Below are positions 50,436 to 62,140 of a stretch of DNA of 64,000 bases, one piece after another. A model generated the notes under the pieces. That model was not told where the DNA came from, did not search any database, and saw nothing but the letters and a program-made list of their open reading frames with translations. Both the position numbers and the translations under genes were made by a program. Every line of letters begins with the position of its first letter. Positions within the stretch are counted from its first letter, which is position 1. Source of the DNA: Monosiga brevicollis MX1 (Eukaryota; Opisthokonta; Choanoflagellata; Craspedida; Salpingoecidae); contig NW_001865041.1 in NCBI RefSeq assembly GCF_000002865.3, forward strand, positions 979,793 to 1,043,792. The letters are read 5' to 3'.

Positions 50436-51203
50436 GGCGAAGGTTTGATCCCAGATCAAATTGCCAAGCTCGTCAACGAGAGACAGACAAGGTGCTATGG
50501 CACCCGCTGCTACTTCGAAAGTCTTGCAAGGGCTGATTGCAGAGAAACTCAGGCGCGATGATAAGGTGCCATCATGGCTCGTCTGAGGTCAGCCGAAGCC
50601 TGTTGTGGTCCTGACCTCACCACGCTCACTTGCACTTGCACACACTCGTACATCCAACTCTGAATTGACAGAAGAACCGCCTCCTTCAGTGCCCGTCTTT
50701 GAGCAGCAAACGCAGCCCACACCTAAATCCGTCGCCGTGGGATGCACTGTGCCCGCCGCAACACCAGCGCTGGCGATCAGAAAAATTCGGAAAAGCTCGC
50801 GCAGTGTGTGTGCGTGTGTGTGTGTGACCTCCAAACCAGAAATGATGACAATGACTGGGTGCACATGTAAGGCAACAGCAGCAAGTGTCATGACGCGACA
50901 GAGCGATATGTCAGACAAATTAAAGCAGTTAAGAGCCGCGTGCGCGGTTGCTTCGCCGAATTTTTCTTGATTGACCCGAGAGGCGAAGGGGCTGTACATG
51001 CAGTATATTGGTTGTGATTGATTCGCTTTTGCTGCTGGCTCGCCTCGAGCTGGCGACCGATACAAAGAGAGTATCGTTATGAGGGGGTGTCAATGCTGTT
51101 CTGCTTGATTGATTCGACGGAGAGAAGGGCTCAATTGGGTCCGCAAGAAGGCTTGCCGCCAACGAGTGACGGCTGACCCTCCGATTTGCGCAACATCAGC
51201 ACC
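50436..51203. promoter_or_regulatory. Divergent intergenic region, EPG5 / MTO1
   Basis: 768 bp between divergent start codons. A short GT tract lies near 50808-50825. Frames such as 50589-51065 minus show no family resemblance. Confidence 0.45.
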
Positions 51204-54200
51204 ATGTCCTGGGCGCGTAGCTTCAACACAGCCACCGTCGTCGGTTCAGTCCGACGACAGGCTCCCATAACTTTAGCGACCCGTCGCTCCCTGGTTCACA
51301 CCACCGCCACGGCTATTCCTAAGGACCTTCGCTATGATGTGGTGGTAATCGGCGGAGGGCATGCTGGCTGTGAAGCCGCTGCCGCAGCGGCCCGTACAGG
51401 CGCCCGCACTGCGCTTGTCACTCAGAAACTTGAAACCATCGGTATGACTGCAGTTGCCTTGTCCCTCGTACCTGGTTTACCTGCTTCACCAAAGACCCAT
51501 GCTGTCTTGGAGGCTCGTGTCTTACGGGTGTGCTGGTCGGTTGCGTCATACTGCGCCATGCTTCGTTTGCGAACAGGTGAAATGTCCTGCAACCCGAGCT
51601 TTGGCGGGGTGGGCAAAGGCATCTTGCTTCGGGAAGTTGACGCTCTTGGGGGCGTAGCTCCCACCATTTGCGACCGCGCTGGCATCCACTTTCGCGTGCT
51701 CAACCGCAGCAAGGGTCCAGCCGTTTGGGTAGGCTCCCCGTCAGCATCCCCCGTGCATGGATTGTCAAGCCCGCACACTCATGCTCGCCTTGTCACTGGT
51801 CTGGCGACGACTGTTACCAGGGCCCTCGTGCGCAAATTGACCGCAGCATCTACCGCAGCGAAATGCAGCAACACATGGCATCCCAGCCAAGTCAGGTTTT
51901 GACACCCATTTTGATTGCCGGCCTGGCACACCCGGGTTGTCACTGACCCATATCTGCTGGCTTTGCATGCAGATTTGGACTTGATTGCAGCTGCTGTGGA
52001 AGACATCACCGTCAACGGCGACCACCAAGTGACGGGTGTCGCCTTGGGTATGTCTGATGAACCCTCTCAACCGCCTCGAGTTGCGCATGCCTCAAGTGTT
52101 TATCATGATTCCTGCATGTGTCTTATCCCCAGGCAATGGACAAATCATTGGCACACGAGCTGTCGTGGTGACCACGGGCACGTTCCTACGCGGTGTCATC
52201 AACATAGGTGCATACTTGTCTTTGTATCCTGCTTGCTCCCGGTTGTTGTGATTGTGCGTTTGAAAGACAAAAGCTGGCTTGTTCACCCTTTTCTGCCCCA
52301 GGTTCGCAAAGCACCCCGGCAGGCCGCAAAGGAGAAGGCCCCTCTGTGGGCTTGGCGCAAACGTTGGAAACCTTTGGTTTCAAGCTTGGCCGTCTGCGCA
52401 CCGGTATGTTTTCTCTTTTCGGGTCAGAGAAGCATGCACACAGAACCATGCTTGCATATCGAGAGCAAGCCGCTTGGTTCATGGATGCTCTTGTTGCACA
52501 ACCCCCATGCTTAACCAGGCACGCCCCCTCGCATCAAAAAATCAACCGTCTGCTTTGATGGCCTGCTGGAGCAGCCTTCCGATTACCCGGCCACTCCTTT
52601 TTCCTACCTCAATGAGCGAGTATGTCTTCTGGCCCGCTTTTCTATTTCTGCAGCCAAGAAAAAAAAAAACTTGCCTTTGACCATCAGGACAAAACACCAT
52701 TGTTGTTTGGATACCCTGCCCCAGGTTGCTCTCGAGGATTCCTTCATACAGTGTCATCTCACTCACACAAACAGTGCTGCCCACCAACTCGTCCACGGTT
52801 TGTTCCAACGCTCACGTTGCCCAAGTCAAGTCCAGCTTGTTTCTATCCGTCTGCTTGACTTGATCTGGATTTGCTGATTTGTGAACGCTTAGACACGCTG
52901 CATGAGAATAATCATGTTCGCCAAGATGCCTTGGGGCCTCGTTACTGTCCCTCTATCGAGTCCAAGGCAAGTGGATGGTGATCAAATTACATTTGCTGCC
53001 TGGGACATTGCGTTGCGTTTCATACCTGGTCTCGTTATCTGATTGCTGTCATTTGTTTTGGACGATCCTTGTTTTTCGCGCACACAGGTGTTGCGGTTCA
53101 CAAACCGAGACCGTCATCAGGTCTGGCTCGAGCCAGAAGGCTTGGATTCGGATGTCATTTACCCCAACGGCATCAGCATGACTATGCCAGAAGAAGCTCA
53201 GCTGCGGTTTGTACGTTCCATCGCCGGCTTGGAGAATGCCCAGATCACGCAGCTTGGTATGTTCAAGCTCAGAAAACATCTCTTCGGCTTGCGGACAAGT
53301 GCTGAGCCGAACAAAGTTGATGATTTATTTCGTGCTGCTCCGCGACGGCAGGGTACGGTGTGTCCTACGATTTTGTGGATCCGCGGCAACTTCATCGCAC
53401 GCTGGAGACGAAGATGATTCATTCCTTATTCCTGGCTGGTCAGATCAATGGCACAACTGGTTATGAAGAAGCAGCTTCCCAGGTGGGCGGTCAGCATGGC
53501 GCCGTAGAGCTAGCCTTGTTCCATTCTTTGTGTGCTCTCGTCTAACGTGCCAAATTCTTCCTGGCCAGGGCATCATTGCTGGCATCAATGCTGCTCTCAA
53601 AGTACGAGGCGAACCTTCCTTCACCGTTGATCGTACGCAAGCCTACATTGGCGTGTTGATTGACGATCTCGTCACCAAGGGCGTCCTTGAGCCGTACCGC
53701 ATGTTTACATCCCGAGCCGAGTAGGTGCACCTGCTGCCATCATCCTTGACCGCGAAAACACATGAATTTTGCTTTCCCTTCCCCTTCCTCCCTCTTCCCT
53801 TCCTCCTTCTCTCCTTCTCTATTCTTCTCATGTGTGTACACGCGCTTACCTTGCAGATATCGTTTATCGCTGCGAAGCGACAATGCCGATACTCGCTTGA
53901 CGGCATTGGGCCATGCCTGTGGTGCCGTGGATGAGCCTCGTTTCCAGCACTTTTGTCAACAGCAGAAAGAGGTAGGCATTTCTAGACTTGTATTGTGGTG
54001 GTCAGGTGCAATCATACACGACCGCGAGCAGGAAAAGCCCCCTTGAAGACTCAACTTGACGCGTGTTTGGCATTGCACAGTTGGCCGAGCTGACCCAGCT
54101 GTTGGAATCTGTCGAGCTCACTCCCCATGAGTGGAACAGTGGAGGTCGATTGCTGAAAAAGCTTGGTCTCGACGGCAAGCGACGCAGGTTGGCGCCTCAT

Positions 54201-54656
54201 GATCAAGGATGAATCCTCTTTGACCGCTCTTTGTATTGGACATTGGCTGGCTCGCTTCCCTACCGCTTGCGAGGCTGGTACAACTCACTCCGGTGTGGTT
54301 TGCTCAAACCCTGTAGCGTGGCCAGCATGATGGCATTCGGCTTTGTTTCCGACTCGACCGCAGCCGACTTGGTCCCAGCTCTGCGCTCCTTTAATCCACG
54401 CTTGGTCGAACGCGTCAAGATTGAGGCAATGTATGCGCACATGATGAACCGGCAGCGAGCCAGTGCTGAGTCGTACCGTCGCCAAGCCAGTTTGGAGATC
54501 CCGCCCGGCTTTGCCTTTGAGAAGGTTCATTCGTTGCCCCTTGAGGCGCTTGAGCGATTGCGTGAGCACGCGCCTCGCACAATTGGAGATGCCGCACAAA
54601 TTCAGGGCATTACCCCCGACGCCCTCGCTCGGCTAGTGCGTGCTCTGCAATCCTAG
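51204..54656 (+). CDS. MTO1: Mitochondrial tRNA 5-taurinomethyluridine/cmnm5U modification enzyme MTO1 (GidA/MnmG)
   Basis: FAD enzyme that, with the MnmE/GTPBP3 partner, modifies the wobble uridine of mitochondrial tRNAs. Fifteen exons: 51204-51441, 51577-51728, 51821-51890, 51973-52047, 52133-52207, 52302-52403, 52519-52619, 52725-52797, 52893-52966, 53088-53256, 53352-53482, 53569-53720, 53857-53971, 54081-54187 and 54326-54656; 654 residues. The basic Ser/Arg-rich N-terminus fits a mitochondrial presequence. The Rossmann FAD motif is [10 protein letters not shown] (about 50-60). GidA signatures: [40 protein letters not shown]-like IYPNGIS, and [15 protein letters not shown]. The C-terminal helical domain is complete. 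The intron after 52966 begins GC rather than GT. Confidence 0.95.
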
Positions 54657-55430
54657 ATAATCCCATTCTGCTCGACTCACACGTGTGTCGCATAGTGTCT
54701 TGTGGCCATTCTGAAAATCGATTTTGACTCTTGCATGAAAAAAAACTGTCAGTCTCCAGCACGACATACGCTAACAAAATCACGACGCTGAGTCATGACT
54801 TGGAGTCACTGAATAACCAACTTTAGCCAATTTGGTTTCGGGAAGTGACACGACCAAATTTTAGTTTTGCTTGAATGTTTGTGCAAGCTCAAATCAGAAA
54901 CAAGAGAAAAAGCCCCCTGGTGATGCCAGCAATGTGAGCTGCAGATTGGCCACTCGCGTGAAAAAACGAGACCTTGTTGGCCACGAGACACATGACGTTT
55001 GAGAACAGGAAAGAAAATAACAAAAAAATTCCAATACATGTAAATCATCGAAAAAAAAAAAAAAAAAAATCATGTCCGGACCTTGGATCTGCAATCTCAA
55101 GTCAAATTCGATCCCAGATAGTCGTGGCGGTATGTTAACCAAAGACGCACTTGGCAATGCTTTGGCGTATTATACAATGTCATGTTAGACCCGATCGATT
55201 GTTAAACAGTCAAAATTTCCCACTACTGTCAAAGGCAAGGCTCGCGCCGTGTCACTGGCCAGCAATGGCACGAGGTGAGCCATCCCTTGACGGGATGGAC
55301 ACCAAACAAAAGTCCGCAAGCGACCACGGTGCGCGCGTGGGACAAGCGAAGAATTCAATAGGAGTGCAAGTCAAGTACCGCTCACAACATCAGGCGCAGT
55401 CTGCTGACAACTGCAACTAGCATTGTCATG
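54657..55430. other. Tail-to-tail intergenic region, MTO1 / I-BAR gene
   Basis: About 770 bp, AT-rich, with an A19 run at 55051-55069. It should hold the two 3' UTRs. No protein-like frame is supported. Confidence 0.5.
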
Positions 55431-57346
55431 CTAGTCAAACGGATGTGATTTACTCAGGTTGGCTCGTTGTTGAGCTAGAACCAGATCTAGAGGCACTGCC
55501 CCGGAGGGCTGGTGGGTGCTCACGCTATGTGCCTTGGAGCGCGGATTTCGTTGACCAGTTGATGCCTCGTAGCCACCTTCACCCAATCCTATGTCAGAGG
55601 GCGACGATTGAGCATCAATCTAACACAAAGACATCATACGGCGCCTTTCCACGCCCCTTCAAGTCGTGATCGCTTTTGTGCGTACGTGCATGCACACGCG
55701 AAGGGAAGAAGGGGCGAGAGGAAGGGAGAGAGGGGTGGCGCAAAGATTGCAAGTGCCGAATTGAGTTGAGCTGTTGTTGGTTCAAAAGCATCGAGCCTAC
55801 CTTCCTGTGGCGCTCCGGGCGGCAGGAGCTTGGCTTGGTACTCTTGAGTCAAGGGAGATGGGTGGACACGAGGGTTGTTGGCACCGATGGGAGTCACCTC
55901 ATACATCAGCCCGTTGCTTCCATGTTGTCCAATCTGATGGGCGAAATGCAAGGATAAGCACTTCTGATGAATGCGCCAGGAAATCAATACAGAAGCGGCG
56001 GTGGCGGACCAACAAACCAGCTGTTCAGAAGAGGGCGGTAGTTCGTCTGCGTGGGCGGTCAGTGCGATGGCCTCGCTGCAAGGTGGACAGAGCGAATGCA
56101 CGAGTGACCAATGCATTGCTTCTAGACGCAGCTTGGATTGAGGCACCACGGGCGCAGCAACACCAGGTCCAGACGCACCTGAGCAAGCGCATTAGATCTT
56201 CACTTTGACGAAAATCGAGATCAAACACTGAACACCAATTGTCCACGAGGTAGGCGTAGCGCCGCCGCTCTTCAATGAGAATGTCACGCAATGTTGCTTG
56301 GTGAAAGGCTTCCAGGGTTCGTGCGCGATGGGTGTGAATTTCAGTGGCCTGATCAAGACCCGATTGCTCCTTGTCTGTGCCACGCTTGCGCACACTCTTT
56401 TGAGCCTTAATCGTGGACTGTCCAGCTCTCTTGAGGTCAGAGCGCAGCTGTTTGGCACCGTTTTTAAAATCCTCTTCCATTTTGGGCAGTTTCTTAGCCT
56501 CCGATTTGAGTCGCTTTTGCAGGGGCAAGATCAATTGGGAATTGAGCTTGCCCGCTTGCGCTTCACGACTGGCGACAATCTACCACAGGCCCAGAGAAGT
56601 GAGTGCTGATCTGAGCTATGAACTCATTCTTACAGAGACGAAGTGAGAGACACGCCACGACAACCTTACAGAGTGGTGTTGTGTAACAAGTTTCTGCATG
56701 ACTTGTCCAAGCTCTTGTGTGGCGCCCCGCGCTCGCGAGGCCGACACGGCAACCTGCACCCAACATTGGTCAAGGTGAATGGCAGTCTAGCATAGCACAG
56801 CAAGTTGGGCCAACATGAACGGAGAGGAGATGGCCAAAAGCGCATCGCACCTTGCTCAGTGAGTCGATAAAGGTGAGGGCAGCCATGTTAGCTTGAACCA
56901 TGGCAGCCTGATACTTTGTTGCCGCCTGCAAAGTCAACGTGGCAAAAACGTGTGGGGTGAGCTGAGGTGAGGCAAGCCCAAAAGATCTCAGATCAAGGAA
57001 AAACATAGCCACCCCAGGCCTGGCTCACTCGCATGAGTCGGTGCAGCTGCCTGCTGCTGGTGACAACTGGCCTTACCTTTTGTAGATCATCGAGCACAGG
57101 TGTGCCCACCTTGAGGTTGGCAAAAGTCTATGCAGACCGAGCAACAGGTTCCACCGGTAGGAGAAGGGTAGCGGGCGGGGACGGTGTTCAGAAAGAAGAG
57201 CAGGCATGCATGCAACCGAGGCGATCGCAAAGATGTGAGCTATCGGTATCGTCTACTCCAATAAGGTGGTGCAACATGCCAACCTGTTCAATCAAAGCTT
57301 GGAGGCTGTCAGAAGCCACAACATGGGCGTGCGCTGGATCTGCCAT
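55431..57346 (-). CDS. I-BAR (IMD) domain protein, IRSp53/MIM-like, without a visible SH3 or WH2 domain
   Basis: I-BAR dimers bind acidic membranes and actin and shape protrusions such as filopodia. Exons 57346-57284, 57127-57077, 56925-56851, 56753-56670, 56579-56179, 56075-56018, 55933-55801 and 55588-55431 give 340 residues. The IMD coiled coil spans about residues 20-230. A Lys-rich helix (LPLQKRLKSEAKKLPKMEE) and SVRKRGTDKE come before ILIEERRRYAYLVDNWCSVF, which matches the family EERRRYCFLVEKQCAVA. After a short SEAIALTAHADELPPSSEQL exon the tail is Gly/Pro/Ser-rich. It ends LSKSHPFD. Animal IRSp53 continues into a CRIB and SH3 domain; none is visible here, so this is a short, ancestral-looking or reduced form. 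Confidence 0.87.
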
Positions 57347-57923
57347 GGCGCCAAGAGTATGCTGCGGTCTGGAGGTGGATCAAGGGGGGCGGACGTGAAT
57401 GGAATGTGAGTGGAAGGCTTCGCCTCTGCGCGCGGGAAGATGAAAGATGAGCATCCACACCAACATGCTGTCGTCTCTCAATAGTCCCACGCCTCATGGA
57501 CTCTGCCCTGAGTCCCCGTTCATCGGCTTTGCTGCACTGAAGCCCCTTGCAACCCAGGCCATCATCGCCGCGCTCACCAGTAATCTTATCCGCTCGCCGT
57601 GCAAACAACAACAACTGCCACCGCTTGTGGCGCAATGCCTCCGATAAAAGAATCTCACTGAGTTCGTCCCCACGATTTCCACCAGATACGCTCACTGCAT
57701 TCGTCGTTGACATTTGCTTCGTGCACTCCAAAAGTTTTTTTTTTTTTTTTCGGGCCAGCAACTTGAGCCACTGTCCGATCCAGCAGCATCGGGAAAGGCG
57801 CAGCCGCTGACGCTTCTCTCCATCCGACCACCGAGGTTTCAGCCTCGAAGGCAAGGCTAATTCTTCCTTCATCCCGCGCGTAGCGGAAGCAAAACCGTTG
57901 CGTTTCTCGCATACGGCAAGACC
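57347..57923. promoter_or_regulatory. Divergent intergenic region, I-BAR / COMMD
   Basis: 577 bp between divergent start codons, with a T16 run at 57735-57750. No protein-like frame was recognised. It presumably carries both promoters. Confidence 0.45.
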
Positions 57924-59012
57924 ATGTTTGACGACGCCCCTTCAGGTTCGCTATATCGGAGGACGTGCTCACAGGAGGAAGAGACATTGACGGGATGTAT
58001 CAAGGGGGCTCATTGTTGCTTCAATGTTCTGGGCGCGCTGTATCAGGCTTTCTTCAGGGCTTGACCCTTTCTCGACATTTGTCCCAGGAAGTCTTGGCTC
58101 TCCTCGTGAGTGGATCGTCCGCCCCCGCCCGCGTCCGCGCCCGCGTCCTGGTAACTTTGCCTGTCGTTTGTAGGCCGGTGCTGTGCTCGCAAAACAGAGC
58201 GATCCCACGCAATCGATCGACTTTCCTGGTCTCTTGCGGGTACGTGAATTGGGTGATCGAGGACACCTCCGTTTCACCTCCGTTTCACCACGACCTTTGC
58301 CTCGTCCCCACTGCTTCCCTGCCTTGTGTTGTTTGGGAGAGGAGGACAATGGGGCGTTGAGTGCATTGGATTCGTGTTTTAATGATGGTGCCAATCAACA
58401 GAAACAATGCGAACCTGACACAACTTTGGCCAATCTACAATCAACGGCCAATGCTCTGGACTACGTCTTTCGGTGTGTCGTCCGGTCCCTTCTTGTGCGC
58501 ACACCACGCCGATGAGTCTCATGTCGTAGGCTCTCATCATTTGTTGGTGTCTTGGGAATACAGCTGTGCCGAGCGAGCCCACTGCAGCACAGATGAGCTG
58601 GCTGCAGCCCTCAAACAGCTTGGTGCATCTGTGTGTGACTCGTCGACCATCAAAGTCATCAAGCACATCTGGAATACCCGCGACGCAAGCCCATCGAGCT
58701 TGGCGACTGCTCAAACAGACATTGGGGTAGCGCAGGTGAGGCCCACATGCGCGCGCTGTATGGCATTGAGATGTAGTTGTGCGGGCTTGCTCATGGACCG
58801 GACGCTGGTGGGTCACACAGCTGGTCGACTGGGATTTTCATGTTGGCATGACCGTGCAATCACGATATGTGAGCAACCAAGCTCGGCCTTTTGTCACAGC
58901 GCACCTGCGCACCAGCCAGAATCAGCCCGTGAGCGTGGAATTGTCGGTAGCACAGTTCAAAGAGCTCCTTGCATCGGTGCGCGATGTGCGCCAGGCCATG
59001 CGCATGTCATAG
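57924..59012 (+). CDS. COMM-domain protein (closest to COMMD7 by eye)
   Basis: COMMD proteins form a ten-member ring that joins the Commander complex in endosomal cargo recycling. Exons 57924-57945, 57975-58105, 58174-58239, 58402-58472, 58564-58735 and 58821-59012 give 217 residues, a normal COMMD length. The helical N-terminal half contains LQGLTLSRHLSQEVLALL. The COMM domain starts at the conserved QLVDWDFHVGM and closes VSVELSVAQFKELLASVRDV, which resembles the COMMD7 ending IELTLPQFYSFLHEMERVR. Paralogue assignment within the family is tentative. Exon 1 is only 22 nt; its ATG and donor are consistent in phase, but an upstream start cannot be excluded. Confidence 0.82.
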
Positions 59013-59252
59013 CGGCCCCCACTAGAAATTTTCCCCAGCTGTCTGAAAAATCCTCGTGCCCTTTGATGTCTTTTGTGTGAGTTGTTCCTGGCTCAAAGCC
59101 CCAACATCGTTGGCCATTGCCACTTGAATTGAGCTTGATGCGAGGCAGGTGATATTGTGCGAGGATAGGCGTGGTGGGCACAGGGCGAGGGGACAGGAAA
59201 GCAAGCCAAGGGCAGCTAGCGACAACCCAAGTGGCCTGCAGCTTTTGCTGCT

Positions 59253-60540
59253 CTACTTTTGGGCCCAAAAGTACCACGCAGCCACGGACAGGGCAGCGCC
59301 CGTCAAGGCGACGACGGCCGGGTAGGACAATGTGGGCAGTAGCGTTTTGGGATCACTCGCCAAGCTCCCGATGACAGGAATATGGCCCGTAGGCTTGTTC
59401 AAAGTCTTGAGACATTCGCGTGCGGCGCGCCACCCTGACTCGACCGCACCGTTCATAAAGCCGGGCCAGGTCGTAGCGACCTCAGTTCCAGCGAAGAAGA
59501 AGCTGCTCTCATATTCTGGCGCACGTAGCTGCTCCCAGCTATGAAGGTTCATGTCTCCTACAGAAAGACACGAGAAGGGGCCGGAAGGCGAGCAGAAGAT
59601 GAGCTGATGAGGGAACAAGCTGTCTCACGGCGATGCGTGCCGCTTCTTTCGAGTCAAATCCAAAGGGGCAGAGTGCACCTGGATGCATAATGTTGACGGG
59701 GCAGCCACCCGTGAATGGTTCCTGTGACCAGTCCTTCTCCTTGTAGTCGATATAATCGCCGGCCTTGGGACCGAATACCTACAGCAACACACCAACGGGC
59801 ACGGTCAAGAAGGTTCAAAGCAGGTTCTGAATAATCAAGTTTTTGATGGCCGCTCACCGCTTGTAATTGGTCGATGACAGCCGTACGGCGCTTGGCAGGA
59901 GATGTCTGGCTCCAGTGGTACGCGTCATCCCCACCTAGCAGGATACAACCACCGTTAACTTGATTTACAACACAGGTTGTGGAGGCCAGCCCAACACCCT
60001 CTCAGTTCTGGCAAGGCTTACCAATAAACATGACCAGGGCGGGGTTCTGGCCGTCCTCGCTCGTGGCATCCATAGCTATGCAGATGGGCCCAGCACAGCT
60101 GCAGAGCTAGGGGGGGAAAGGAATGCAGCAGTTGGGTTTGAGAAAGAAGAAAAGAAAAAGGCGCAAGCATGAGTTGTTGTGGGCCGGCGCAAGTGGCATG
60201 GAGAGATGAAATGGCCATCAAATCGAACCTGTCCACTCAAGCCGTCAGCTCGCCAGAAGGCAGTGGTGTAGGACACAAGGATCTTTGTCAGATGAGCTAT
60301 CCAATAGCAGAGGCAAGGTGCAGGGGCGTAGGTCCAAGTGAATTGTGTCACTTGCACACGCCTTGAATGGGCGATTCAGTTGACACTGACCCATAGTCAG
60401 ATGCTCGTATGCGCGGCGGCGCCACAGGGGCAGTGCGGGCTCCAAAACAATGTGGCGCAGTTGAGACGGAGGTACGGCCATGATGATACGCCTATTGCGC
60501 GCCACGAGTCCCACCACATCAAACTTGGCTAGGCGATCTA

Positions 60541-60603
<63 letters not shown>

Positions 60604-62044
60604 ACGCTGAAGTTGGGGTTTTGTTTGTTCAAACATACTTGGCCACGGTCATTTGATCCTGTCCGTGAACCACACGGTAGGTATCATTGACACGCTCGAC
60701 CTTCCAGACAGGCTCTTGCAGGGCAATGCAATCTTCAGGCAGTGTGGCTGCCAATGCATTGTACAGAGACTGGGCACCACCTGTAGGACAAAAAATCAAA
60801 ACAACACCACAAATCAGAGAATAGGTGAGGTGGGTACACAGGCAGCATCATGGTGCATAATTTCAAGGCAAAAAGAGCTGGGCAAACAAGGATGGACTTG
60901 TTCTCGGTCAAGCCTTCGGTCCAAGCTACGAACCAGTCATGCGGTACTCTTGACCACCGCCGTCCACATTGAGCAGATTCTCAAAGCATCCCGCCGCCCG
61001 GGAGTAGTGAAGTACGTAGAGGAAAGACACCTCGTGCGGATCGGCTCCAAAACAGCACTGCCGACACATTAAAGTCAAGGGGTGATGTTGATGAAGACAC
61101 GCGAGGTCGGGAAGGCGTGCAGGGAGCGGTAGCCATACCCGGCAGATGGCAGTCATGATCTCGCGCACAAATCGGTTTGAAGTTTTGTTGGACAGCGCGT
61201 CCCATAGGCTTTGGTGATCCAGATCAGCTGCATGGGGGTGCTGCGGGATCAACGGTTTGAGGCCGAACAACAACAATTAGTCACGTTGCTTGAAGCAGAA
61301 GTCTCCACGCGTTGTGTACGCTTGTTGTCGAGCAATTTGGTCGCGGTACGTACTGAAGCTGGGTGAGAGGGGCTCACGGTCATGACCAGGCGCTCCATCC
61401 AACTGAGCAGAAAGCCCAGGTTGAGGGCGGTGGCAAGGCCGACGGACAGGGGAACGGTCCCCGTGTAAGCGTAGCGCTTGGGCTCGCTTGATTGTATGAT
61501 GTGTTGGCCTTGGTTGTACTGGGGGTAGATGGTAACGCCCAGCTCCTTGAGCAGGTGTGTGACGTGTGGCTGAACGTGAGGAGATACCCATTGGCCGCCC
61601 ATGTCGACGTAGTAAGGGCCGGTGGCCATCTGCATGCTCTCGGTCAGGGTGCGTCCGCCAATGCGATCCTTCGCCTCGAGCACCTTGACGCGCACGCCGG
61701 CTTCGTGGAGGGCTCGTGCTGCCGTTAGACCAGAAATGCCGGCACCCACGACGAGCACGTCCGTTTCCGTGATGCCCTGCGTCAGTGCGGCAAGCAGCGT
61801 GAGTGTTCAGGGCGATATTATGGTGCGTCAGGTGCGATCTTACAGCGGCCATGGCGTTGGAATCTTCCAAGGGAGGGGTGGCAGCGCCTCCGTGACTACC
61901 AGTGCTGCTATGGTCACTCTGATTGTTGTTGCTCAGGGTGCGCTGCGCTGTTGCGATCTCGTGTAGGGGATTGCGTCGATGCACCACCTCCCCACTCCCA
62001 GGCAACACAACACTGGATCCATCAGCTCGAAACACCGCGCTCAT
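59253..62044 (-). CDS. Monoamine oxidase-like, tail-anchored flavin amine oxidase
   Basis: FAD-dependent amine oxidation to aldehyde plus H2O2. First exons 62044-61844, 61776-61354 and 61240-61139; the rest continue to the stop at 59253. After a Ser/Asn-rich leader comes the dinucleotide motif [17 protein letters not shown], then [10 protein letters not shown] and [10 protein letters not shown]. The mid part has [11 protein letters not shown] and [18 protein letters not shown], similar to animal MAO. FTGGC near 59700 places a Cys where MAO-A/B attach FAD covalently. The end has [20 protein letters not shown] and a final hydrophobic helix ([20 protein letters not shown]) just before the stop, as in the outer-membrane anchor of MAO. 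Substrate is not predictable. Introns include a (GT)30 tract. Confidence 0.9.
60543..60602. repeat. (GT)30 microsatellite in MAO-like intron
   Basis: Pure GT dinucleotide array of 60 bp on the plus strand (CA in the gene sense), between the exon ending in DQMTVAK and the next downstream exon. Confidence 0.95.
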
Positions 62045-62140
62045 GATGACACACCACAAAATGATGACAACGGCTGGAAGCTGACTTGTCAGACAAACTC
62101 TGCGCGGCTTTTTTTTTTTTTTTGGGGGGGGGGATGCAAA
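62045..62140. promoter_or_regulatory. 96-bp bidirectional promoter region with T15-G10 tract
   Basis: The start codons of the MAO-like gene (minus, 62044) and the secreted-protein gene (plus, 62141) are only 96 bp apart. Within the gap a run of 15 T (62109-62123) is followed directly by 10 G (62124-62133), ending 7 bp before the plus-strand ATG. Both 5' UTRs must be very short, or the transcripts overlap. Confidence 0.6.

Noticed and set aside
51186-51902. Continuous 238-codon frame at the start of MTO1
   Set aside because: Only the first part is real; it runs past the donor at 51442 into intron sequence. Splicing restores the conserved MSCNPSFGG block.
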